The translations under genes were made by a program, and so were the position numbers. A stretch of DNA of 40,380 bases from Tieghemiomyces parasiticus (taxonomy: Eukaryota > Kickxellomycota > Dimargaritomycetes > Dimargaritales > Dimargaritaceae), in assembly GCA_027575765.1 (NCBI GenBank), contig JANBPT010000367.1:1-40380 (forward strand), read 5' to 3'. Shown here one piece after another: positions 10,656 through 19,879 of this stretch. Every line of letters starts with the position of its first letter. Position 1 is the stretch's first letter. The notes below the pieces were generated by a model. That model did not search any database. It was not told where the DNA came from and worked only from the letters and a program-made list of their open reading frames with translations.

Positions 10656-13600
10656 CTCGTCTGGTCCTGCTACCCCGCCTCGGGCTCGGCCTCCGCATTG
10701 CCGAAGCCTATCTCCCTTGCATTACCTTCCATCTTACTATTCGCACCTATCCGCCTATCATTGGGCGTATACATGCCTAGACTGGTCTCCACCAATATAT
10801 TTACCATCCTTTCATTCAGTATCACATTTTTCTTCGATATTCTCAACCCATCATCACTACTTTGCTTTTTTTTGCATCAATCTTTTGAAAGACCTGCATC
10901 CTAGCCACACTCAATCTTTTCTTCATTGGCGGTTCCACCACCCCTACCTCGTAATTACACAGCGTTTTGACACCTCCCACTCGACTCTTCCAACTCACTA
11001 TCTAAGCCTTGGATTGTCACGCCTATACTCTTCAATCCCAGATCCCACTTATCAGTCCCTCCCTCGCCCGGTCATTGAGCACATTCCCGGACTCCCTACC
11101 CTCACATCCACCTATAGCAAGTTTACAAGTGGCTAGGCCACCGACCTATCAAACCCCCCATCTTCCGAGTGACAACATTACGTAAGTTGACATTGCTTTG
11201 ACTTCATACCACAAACGAACCTGCACCGATAATAGGGGCTGTCACCCTCTTATGATTCCGTTTCCTACCACCACCATGTTATCTATTTACCAGTTTGCTT
11301 GGCTGGACCGCGGCCCTGACGGCCTTTGTTGGTCACAAGCCACACCCGCCTCTCCTACCCATGGTAGTAGGCTTGTCGGGTTGCCACAACATGCCCTCAC
11401 CCATGGCGTCACCCTGACCCCGATTACGGTAAAGGAATACGTCCTCTAGTTCCTCTCCACGCCACATTACGCGAGAGGGGTAGAGTTGAGGGCTGGGTGG
11501 GCCGATGGATTTCGACCACTGCCAGGTCAACCGGATTCTCCATTGTTTCCCGTGTCCATCCTATTCACGCCATTTTTAGTCTTTACTAGGTGATCTATCA
11601 CCCGGGTCGCCGTCTAATCTCCCTTTCGCAGTCATCTACACTGCCAAGTGATGCCGTCGTTAAGCCACGGACTACCGAATCGGGATGAGGCTAATCGATC
11701 CACCTGCAGTGTTGCGTCTGGTCGTCGCCTTCCGGGTGGTTTTTTTTTAGAGATACCTTGGCTCGCACTTGCAATACCTTTTTTTACGCAACGATGGCCC
11801 GTTACTCACGGTTTCCTTCAGATTATCCTACCCCTGGTGACCAAACGCTGGTCCATGTTCCTTGTCACCCTTCGGTTTCATTATGCATCCGCCGGCCTGA
11901 CTATATCCTGCACAACTGGAGGTTTGTTGGGGTGGCTAGACTGTGTGGGAAATGATATGCGGTTGACTCGGAGTGATATCCGGGAGGCACCGTATGCATG
12001 TCTAGCGGCGGCGTTAGCGGCTGTTAGGGTGGGTGGCGGGGGACGATGAGTGCTTGGAGCTCTCCAGGTGGTGTTTACGTTATTCGGTGGACGGGGCTAC
12101 TGGTAGGAGTAGGGTGGTGTACATAGGTCAACTGAGGCGTCGAGTGACAGACTTGGCTGTGGGATTCTCCCTAGGCCCAGGCCTGTCACTTCGGACCGGT
12201 GCCCCCCCCCGGACGTTTCAATTCCCTATGCCGATGTCCTGAAATCACTCTGGCCCATCGGCTATTTACCCCTCCTCCCTTCGCTGGCCCAGCTCCCCTA
12301 CCCCGTCTTCCCACTGGCGGTATTTCGCCCGCGCCTCCTCTGCCCTTCCACCCCCTCGCGCCATCATTCACTTGTCCCCTCCCCCAGTATTTGCAGTTGG
12401 CCATCAAACTGGGCCCTACTTGGGTACACAAGCCTAACCCGAAGCATCCATCTCGACCCCCCTCCACTAACCAATGCATGTCTACACCTCTGCTTTACCC
12501 CCCCCCACTTGCCAACCCCTTCTCTTCACCAATACATACATAGTCGACTGTCAGCCGTCGTGCGCGTCCTACCTTCGTGCCCCTACCGCACTCCCTCCCG
12601 TACGCAACACCACGTCCACATAGCCTTATCTACATCCCAAGGCTGTGGCGCACTGCCTCCCTCCGCCCGAGTCACAGTGAACGGCTCTGCACCCGACTCC
12701 GCCACTTTTCTTGTCAAGGCTCACTCGCCGACCCAGCTCACACTGGTTCCCCTTCTCCACCAATTTCGCCCCTACCATCAAGTTGGCGCCTTGCATTTCA
12801 ACTGATAGTGACTTCTCCCTGCTTGGACTTGGGACCGCTCATATTTATCCATCACCCACTACCAGTCTACATTTTCTCCATCCGATCCCTCCCCGCCTCT
12901 GTCAGTCCAGCCGGTCTCGCGCGTGACTCGCCCCCCCTCTACCCCGCTTCGTTGGCATCACCTGTCTTGCGCTCATTTTTAAGGTACTGTGTACCGGTAG
13001 CTTTTTTTTAATCACAACCACCCAGCACCCGCGTCCCGAAACGCTGCAATCTGGATTATATTTTTTGTGGGACACTGTCGCTGCCCATTGACCACGTTGC
13101 CTCTCCCGTCCTTCATTAGCCAACTTCTCCGGATTCCCGCGCTTCATCGGTCGCTCCTTTACCCACCGACAGTCCTTGGCGCGTATCATCCCACTCCAAG
13201 CCCCGGCGCCAGCCCTCGTCCTCCCCTCCCGTTTTCGCCCGCACAAGTATTCGTTTGTCGCAGAGTCGAGTCGATCCTTTAAGCCGGCCGCCGTAGTCCC
13301 CCTCTTCCGCATCGTCGGCTGTTGGCCTGTCTGCACATCACCGTGCTGGTCCACTCCTTTTCTGACTCGCGTCAGTATTTTTCCTCCTCCCGTCCCCTCC
13401 GTCTGACACCGCTAGGACATTAGTTTATGATCCTGGTGGCATCTCCACTGCACTCTGCATCGCTTTAGGTTGCCATCTAGTCCGCCTCTCTCTCGGGATA
13501 CACTGCTGATTTCCATTCCCCGACTATATTGCCTCCCCCCTCTGCGTTATTTCCATACCCTGGTGTGTGTGTGGCCCATTACAACCGACTCCTGCACTAT

Positions 13601-13746
13601 TGTACCTACGCAGTTTTCTTCGCCCCCATTTTTTTCCTCTTTCGCCTCCCCGCCACCCTTTTTCTGTTTGCCCCTGCCTCTTCTCCACGGCCTCTTCCCC
13701 TTTCTTCGCCCTCCCCCCTTCTTTTCTCTAAGCCAGCTCGCCCACT

Positions 13747-16173
13747 ATGGATCCGCACCAACAGCAGCAGGAACAAGCCACCGCCTCCCTAGTGGCTCGG
13801 GCTCTCCATGAGAATATATACTGCCCCCCGCCCGAGCCCGGGCAGCAAGAGGCTGACATGAACCCGCTCTGCATCCTCCTGAACCGCGACCATATAAAAG
13901 AGGCATCGTCCGACTTTTCAGCGCTTTGCCGTTCCGCCTCCCGCCTCAGCTTTACCCACCACCGTCATCATCATTCCACCCCTGCCTCTCCGCGCCAGTC
14001 GGCCTCATCAAACGTTCCGTGGTCGCAGCCCGTTACCCCTCTCACGCGCAGCCCCGTCCCCGGCGCCTTCCACCCGTGCCAGTCCCGCAACTCCACCGAG
14101 GACATCCCACCGCTTATTCCCCGGTCGCATTCCACATCTAATATGCTGAAGAAGCTGGCGCCGTTCGCCACCAGTGTGGGGGCCAAGGCGTCGAGCAGTG
14201 GGCCCCTTCTCCGCATCATTACCACCGAGAACGTCCTCATTTTCCGTGGTGCCCCCGAGGAGTCCCGGGGTCGCATCCTACGCGGGACCGTGTGCCTCTC
14301 GCTGACCAGTACCCTGAAGGTTAAGGGCATCTCGCTGACCTTTAAAGGCCTCGAGCGCATCGACTGCTACTTGGAGTCCCACGCCTGGGACACCTTTTCG
14401 TCCACGGCCCGGCACCTCGACGAGACCCGCGAGCTGGTCAGCCACACCTGGTCATTCCTCGTGGCCGAGCCTGGCCAGACCAAGGTCCTACAGCCTGGAT
14501 CCTACGCCTGGCCCTTCGAAATCGCCCTGCCCGGCGACCTCCCCGAGTCATTAATCACCCCTTACGGTCACGTGTCGTACACCCTGCGCGCCGAGATTGA
14601 GCGGCCCACCTTGTGTTTCAACATTGTCGACAAAAAGCGTATCGTCGTTCAGCGGTACGCCGTCCCCAACGAGTCCCACCTCCTGTCAGAGGCCTCGCTT
14701 CCGCCATGGTACAGTGGTTATCACCGCGAGTCCAACCTGCGCTACTCGGTCCAGGTGCCCAACACCGTCTATGCCTTCGACGAAGTCATTCCCATTACCG
14801 TGCGGCTCCGCAACGAGGTCGTGGCTCCGCGCTCCGCCTCCCCGGTCTCGTCGGCAGCCTCTTCGACGACGTTGAGTCCCCGCCACAGCCGCCACCCGTC
14901 GGACGCCTCCCGGACCTCAATCTCCGAACCGACCTCGCCACACGAGTCGGACGGCGAAGGCAGCAGCGGTGGCGGCCTGAGCATGAGCGCGTCCCGGTCC
15001 ACCGTGGCCACGACGATCACTAGCGGCGACGAGGCCTTGGCCCGTAAGCTGTCGGCCACCCGGGAATTCGGTCCGCACGAGGGCCCTGCATTTAACATCC
15101 TGGGTGTGGCGGACGCCGATCGCCTACGCAACCTCGGCTGCTACAGCATCACGGCGTCCATCAACGAGTACACCTACTACCACTCAGGCGACCAGCAGCA
15201 CCAGCGGAGGGTATCCCGCGTGGCGGCCAAGACCAAGGTGCCCGTCTCGACGGAGAGTTCCGAATCTGGCGACCTGGAGACGACCGTCTACCTGCGGGTT
15301 CCCCGTCCTACCCACCCGGGTGACTTTAAGCCCATCGTACAGAATTGCCGTACTCACTTTATGCGCATCAAACACAAGATCAAGGTGGGAATCCAGGTCC
15401 ATCAGGGCGAGCTCCACGGCAAGATATTGGTCACTCTGCCCATCACCTTGGTCGTGGCTACCATTGACCACCTGCTGGCCGACCCGCCCGTATACAAGGA
15501 GGACTGCCTGCAAGAGGGCGACCTGGTAGAGTCGGCCTCGTCCACCGTTCCCAACAGTGTCGTGGCCTCACCTGTGCTGGAAGCTGCCCCGGATTTAACG
15601 TCGTCATTGTCATCATCGTCGGTGCTGAACCCGGCCGCCTCCGACCGCCGCGCTGCCATGCACCCTTCGGCTATGGATACCTCGGCCGCCCCGCCCCGCT
15701 TCAGCGTCGCCCCGCCTTCGTTTGGACCGCGTCGCAAATCGGCCTCCCGACTTCACCTGCGCTCTTCTTCGCTCCAGAGTCTCACGCGCGCCCTCCACCA
15801 GTCGGTGAGCCTCATGGCCGGGCCGCCCGCCCCTGCCGTGATCCGTGAAATGACGACGACACTGCCCTCCGGGACCACCTTACCACTGCCCCCCTGCGCC
15901 AGCATGGCCGCCACTAGCAACGATTACCGCGCGCAGCTGGCGACCCGCTTGTCTAACGAAGCGGATGCTGGCGCTCGTGCCGCCCACCGCTGGGTTGATG
16001 AGGAAGTCCCTCAGACCCCCACGAGCCCACCCCCATGTTATTCAGAGTTTTCGTCCCCGGCCCTCCGCGGTGCCGAATCATTCATCACTCCTCGTACCAT
16101 CGGCGGCGCATCAACCAACCCTCTCCACCCTGCCTCCCCGAGCCTGTCACCGCCCAACGTCATCAGCTTTTAA
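13747..16173 (+). CDS. Arrestin-domain (ART-type) trafficking adaptor with two PPxY motifs
   Basis: An 808-residue intronless protein. After a ~150-residue Ser/Pro/His-rich disordered head, the arrestin N-domain begins near residue 154 (LLRIITTENVLIF, then RGRILRGTVCLSL and a VKGISLTFKGLERI strand). The arrestin C-domain begins near 325 (LRYSVQVPNTVYAFDEVIPITV) and ends near 575 (HKIKVGIQVHQGELHGKILVTLPITLV). It is split by a Ser/Thr-rich insert at about 365-430. Two PPxY motifs follow: PPVY at 580-583 and PPCY at 762-765. In fungi, alpha-arrestins use such motifs to recruit the Rsp5/NEDD4 ubiquitin ligase to plasma-membrane transporters and trigger endocytosis. The insert and tail are plausible phosphoregulatory regions. 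The start is the first ATG after the long C/T-rich leader and the frame is uninterrupted. The cargo is unknown. Confidence 0.9.
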   Translation: MDPHQQQQEQATASLVARALHENIYCPPPEPGQQEADMNPLCILLNRDHIKEASSDFSALCRSASRLSFTHHRHHHSTPASPRQSASSNVPWSQPVTPLTRSPVPGAFHPCQSRNSTEDIPPLIPRSHSTSNMLKKLAPFATSVGAKASSSGPLLRIITTENVLIFRGAPEESRGRILRGTVCLSLTSTLKVKGISLTFKGLERIDCYLESHAWDTFSSTARHLDETRELVSHTWSFLVAEPGQTKVLQPGSYAWPFEIALPGDLPESLITPYGHVSYTLRAEIERPTLCFNIVDKKRIVVQRYAVPNESHLLSEASLPPWYSGYHRESNLRYSVQVPNTVYAFDEVIPITVRLRNEVVAPRSASPVSSAASSTTLSPRHSRHPSDASRTSISEPTSPHESDGEGSSGGGLSMSASRSTVATTITSGDEALARKLSATREFGPHEGPAFNILGVADADRLRNLGCYSITASINEYTYYHSGDQQHQRRVSRVAAKTKVPVSTESSESGDLETTVYLRVPRPTHPGDFKPIVQNCRTHFMRIKHKIKVGIQVHQGELHGKILVTLPITLVVATIDHLLADPPVYKEDCLQEGDLVESASSTVPNSVVASPVLEAAPDLTSSLSSSSVLNPAASDRRAAMHPSAMDTSAAPPRFSVAPPSFGPRRKSASRLHLRSSSLQSLTRALHQSVSLMAGPPAPAVIREMTTTLPSGTTLPLPPCASMAATSNDYRAQLATRLSNEADAGARAAHRWVDEEVPQTPTSPPPCYSEFSSPALRGAESFITPRTIGGASTNPLHPASPSLSPPNVISF

Positions 16174-17311
16174 GCAATTCAATGACCTCCTCCTCCTCCC
16201 TTGTACTCCACAACCTCATCCCTCTGTATCATAGTATCCCCACATTCGTTATGTTCGCATCGCCCTCGACCTTCCCTCTTTTCTATAATGTATGAGTGCT
16301 CCTCTTTTTCTTTACTTACCCCGGCATATCGGGGAGGGGATGGGGGACCCCCTCCCTCCCCCTCCCCCGGTTCCTGTACTTGATGCATCGGGCCCGACCT
16401 CCCTGCCCCCTCCCTATCTCTTTTTACAGTCACATTTACAGCCTTCCCAATACTGACAATAACCAGCATTACCCTTGATAGGTTCATCATTTCCTTGGCC
16501 ACTGTGTGACCGCCTTCCTGTAGCTGCTCCTGACATGGAACCTGTCACAGGGCCCGGTGCCTTTTTCCCCGCATTGTATGCATGGTGCTCTACAACTACG
16601 CTTCTCGAAGCCTTGCCATTATTACATATACATTTTTTTGGCCTGGGTCCTCGCTGTCGATGTCATGACGTCGCACTCCAACGTAGCCCTTGCTTTTGCA
16701 TACAATTTATGCACGTTGCTTTCCATAGGGATCACCATCTTCTCCCTAATCTGCCAAAGCGTCCTGACGATGGCGGCCTTTTTATCATTCATCTCCTTAT
16801 ATAAACATTCAGATAACCATCTCCCGATTAGGTTTGGCATCTTTGATGGGTAGTGTTGAACAGGCTACCAGGTAGGGTTTTGGCCCGGATCTGATCCTTC
16901 AGGGTGGCTAGTAGACGATGACTTCGCCCCGACTCAAGGGTACACAGAGGAGTCTTCATTGTTGGTGCGATGGTTTCGCATGTCCACGATCATGATTTCC
17001 TGATATTGGTTTTTATGCATAACGGGCTGTTGGATGCAACCGTTGCAAGGGGGGAGGGGAAGGGGGTGGAAGTAACCAGCTTCTGAGGGGGGAGGGAGGG
17101 ACGGACGGCTAGCCCAACCAACCAGCAGGGAAGGAGGTACTTTCGAGGGTACTCGCAAGCCGAGGGCGGTGGCGGTGATCCACCGAACGAAAGTATGCAG
17201 GCCACACATTCCGGCGGCCAAGAGCATCTTGACAGCACCCGGACGCTTCCTTTCCATCTGCCCACCCTTCGTTTCCCCTCCCCACTTTTCCTCCTCTCCC
17301 TCACCATAGAC
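16174..17311. other. Intergenic between arrestin and PAC4 genes
   Basis: Holds the arrestin 3' region and the PAC4 promoter. A weak hydrophobic open frame (about 16557-16853, plus) is discussed under findings. G-rich blocks occur at 17045-17100. The last 80 bases before 17312 are C/T-rich, as upstream of other genes here. Confidence 0.5.
16798..16805 (+). promoter_or_regulatory. Candidate TATA box for PAC4
   Basis: TATATAAA on the plus strand, about 510 bases upstream of the PAC4 ATG. The distance is long, so the assignment is tentative. Confidence 0.3.
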
Positions 17312-18063
17312 ATGTCGACACCCACCGACGTCCAGACCGCCTCGTCGCTACCTGCGGGCCGCTGGACGGTTCATACGGCGTCGCATCGCTACGTCGACAC
17401 CGTTTACCATTTCCTTATCCTTGGCCCCCCATCCCCATCCTCCTCAAGTTCCACCGACACTACTACTACTACTATCACTGGGTCGTCGGGTTCTGGTGGC
17501 GGGGCATTGTGGGTCTGGGTCGGGTCAGGGCGTGCGGCCCAGCTACAACAGCTTGTTTTAGCGTTCCCGTCGCCGACTTGGTCGGTGGACGTGCCCCGGA
17601 CGACGCAGCTAATGGGGACCGGCGAAAATGAACACGGGTCGCACTTGTCCGCTCGGCTTGGTAAGTTATCCGATCGATTAAACCCCCCCCCCCATCTACC
17701 CCACGCTGAGCCTTTGGCAGGCCGTAAATTTGCCTACATGGTCTCCTAGGGAACTCGGACCATATCTTGTATCTCTTACCACGCCAGAGCACCCTTCCCT
17801 CATAGTGTAACAATGTAAGCTCAAATTCATACGCTTTCACCCCCCCCCTCCCCCTCCTTCTTCTCCGTTTCCGCCGGGCTTGGTATATTCTAATAGCTAA
17901 AAGGCACCGCCGGCCGATCTATGTCAGTCTCAACCTCCCAGGCGGTGACAGCCCCGACTCGGCTGTGTTCGTCGAGCGCACGCTGAATGCTGAGCTCGGT
18001 ATAATGTTCGGGTATCCGGTCGCCAAGGTTACCGCACCGCCACGGTTTCCTACTTTCGGGTAG
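17312..18063 (+). CDS. PSMG4: Proteasome assembly chaperone 4 (PAC4/PSMG4), two exons
   Basis: Read as join(17312..17660, 17897..18063), 171 residues. Exon 1 ends ...CGG CTT G before GTAAGT, and exon 2 follows TAATAG with CTAAAAGG, so the junction is phase 1 and gives LSARLG-K/LAKR continuity. The conserved core is visible: YHFLILG (residues ~32-38), then ALWVWVGSG, the LQQLVLAFPS helix, the DVPRTTQLMG strand, SARLAKRHRRPIYVSLNL across the splice site, and VFVERTLNAELG near the C-terminus. This order matches PAC4, which pairs with PAC3 to guide alpha-ring assembly of the 20S proteasome in the cytosol. Compared with animal PAC4 (~123 aa) there is a Ser/Thr/Gly-rich insert (~40-62) and a short C-terminal extension. 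The intron (236 nt) contains long C-runs at about 17680 and 17838. The start at 17312 is preferred because upstream codons are leader-like. Confidence 0.85.
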
Positions 18064-19312
18064 ACATTCCTTATGATCATTTTTTTTTGTACGTTAACAA
18101 TCACCGTAGAACATGCGGGGTGTAGGCCAGCGGAATCATAAACTGATATAGTACCGAAGAACCTGGAAATGTGAGCACATAGTAGCCACCATAGGCCATG
18201 GATTCAGCCCATGTCAGCCTGGTTCGAATTCCTTATCTAATGCCTAACCTGCCTCCCCTCTCCACGCGCTTTCGCCGCCACAATTGGAGGTGGCGGCAAC
18301 GTTGGTTTTCTCACCCTGCCGGTAATACCGGTGAGAGAGAGCAAGGGAGTAAGGATATTTAGCCTGATCGGTATTAATTAGATTTTGGCATATGCGGGAG
18401 GGAGGGAGGCCCACGAGGGAGATGGAGTGGTATCCATGACTTCCCTCCTCCTTCTTTACTATCATCTTTTTGTCAAGAATAATGGTCCTTAACCATGGGT
18501 GTCAGTAACATGTTTGTGCCGACCAGCCTGCCAAGGTGGAGGAGGGGGCGAGGCTCCCAGTAGTAGGCCTTGCGTCGTAATGCCACGTTAGAGTTTAATA
18601 GATGAGGAGTTTGAGCTGATAGCGGGCCTCGTGCGCAAGCTTCGTGGATGTCTCGCCTTAGAGAGGGGACGGCAACGAAGGGCAATGTCACCGCCCGTGG
18701 CCATAGCTAGGATCTGGCTCGCCTACCCAGCTTTAGCCGGTACTTATAAATATGAAATCGTCCGGTCTGCTCTGCTAGTTGCTTCACTCTAACTTATCCC
18801 TTCACTCTTTTCTTACTCCCGGCCTCTCCCAGTTCACCCCCTCCCAATCCATCTCCTCCCGACCTCCCCTAGTCTGCCTCCTCCCAAACTCCCCAATTCC
18901 GCCTCCCTTCTATCTAATACTTCGATACCACACTGTGGTTACCATAGCCAATCTCGCTGATTAAGTGAGGTACGGCTAAGCCTCCGGGCTAATTCCTGCA
19001 CGCGTTCTAATCGAGAATTAGCCCCTCCTGATTTAGTACAGTTACTTTTTTCCATTTACTGATCCAAAGTTTTTCTGTTCTTTCAGCGGATGCCTCCGGC
19101 ACCGCCTTATCTAACCTTGCACTGGTCGGACTTCTAATGGTACTCCAACATATATAACTACCGGCCCCAATCTATCCTATAAACGACAGTAACCATCCAT
19201 TGGGCTTTGACTCCTACTTGTTTTCTCACCTCGGGCCACCCGCGGCCCCAATATACTGTAGCCCTCTCAATCCTCGTTACCCCACACATTTATACAACTT
19301 AAGCCGTATTAA
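18064..19312. other. Intergenic with an orphan promoter-like segment
   Basis: Follows the PAC4 stop. The segment from about 18777 to 18935 is strongly C/T-rich and preceded by a TATA box at 18745. It looks like a gene leader, but no intact gene follows, only the stop-interrupted relic at 19313. The rest of the interval shows no supported gene. Confidence 0.45.
18745..18752 (+). promoter_or_regulatory. TATA box ahead of the coiled-coil relic
   Basis: TATAAATA followed within ~30 bases by a C/T-rich leader-like segment. It is oriented toward the pseudogene at 19313-19879, suggesting a promoter that outlived its gene or drives a non-coding transcript. Confidence 0.4.
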
Positions 19313-19879
19313 ATATATTTCCTAAAGTTTAACATTCGTTTTGGATGGGTTGTAAAGAGCGTTCTTGCTGCTCTGGTGAGTGCCATTGTCAGCAACATAG
19401 CTGACATTTACCGCGAAAACCTGTGCGCCATTGTGGTCAGATTTTTGTCAAAACTGGCCTCAATTATCCACATTCCCTCCTCGGCCGAGGAGAACAGCAA
19501 AGTTTGTTAGGAGGAAACCAAAATCCAGCGTTACATTTGGCAGGTGCGCACTGAAGTCCAGGCCTACTTGGTCACCGAGCTCGTCCGCGCTGAACACATG
19601 CTTGCCATAGAGGCCCGACGCCGCGCTGAGGCCGAGATCAATGCCGAGGTCACAGTCTCCCTCCTTCACAGTCAGGCTGAGGCGGCGATTGCCGCCGAAC
19701 AGTTCCAGGTCAAAGTGGTCCGCCTCACTGCCAAACAGAACTGTGCCCAGGCCACATCTCAAATCGAGCGACTCCAGAGCCAGCTCCAGCACGAGGCTGG
19801 ACCCTCAACCAAGGTCACGCTGGTTAGTGCCAACAGCAACCTAGTCTGCCTGCCGGTAGTAACCCCGACTGTACCCTAG
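19313..19879 (+). pseudogene. Stop-interrupted coiled-coil relic, possibly kinesin-derived
   Basis: One frame is open from 19313 to 19879 except for a single TAG at 19508-19510, and residues on both sides look like one protein. Upstream: RFLSKLASIIHIPSSAEENSKVC. Downstream: EETKIQRYIWQ then a heptad-rich, Ala/Glu/Arg-rich helix of ~90 residues (for example AEHMLAIEARRRAEAEINAE and SQIERLQSQLQ). The transition from an 'RFS-A-ASxI-H-PSS' strand into a long coiled coil resembles the end of a kinesin motor domain and its neck/stalk. I propose a decayed 3' fragment of a kinesin-like gene, with low certainty about the family. No motor nucleotide-binding motifs are present. An alternative is that TTTGTTAG at 19503-19510 is a real splice acceptor of an expressed gene, but the coding-like frame upstream of it argues against this. 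Confidence 0.4.

Larger units (their letters stand above)
8105..13746 (+). other. 5.6-kb pyrimidine-rich tract upstream of arrestin gene
   Basis: The plus strand is persistently pyrimidine-rich. For example, 13621-13680 has 52 C/T of 60 and 12841-12900 has 45 of 60. All frames are broken by stops, and the open stretches are rich in Pro, Ser, Leu and His codons as expected from C/T bias alone, so I support no protein gene here. Splice-like signals occur (GTGAGT at 10456, GTAAGT near 11175, T-run plus AG near 11742), so spliced leader exons are possible. It contains a second TATA box at 10647, (CT)n at 10009-10024, and a G-rich island at about 11930-12135. The tract ends exactly at the arrestin start codon, like the short C/T leaders of other genes in the window. 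Confidence 0.55.

Noticed and set aside
8747..13406. Many Pro/Ser/Leu-rich open frames in the pyrimidine tract
   Set aside because: They follow from C/T bias in all three frames, show no motifs and lack consistent start contexts.
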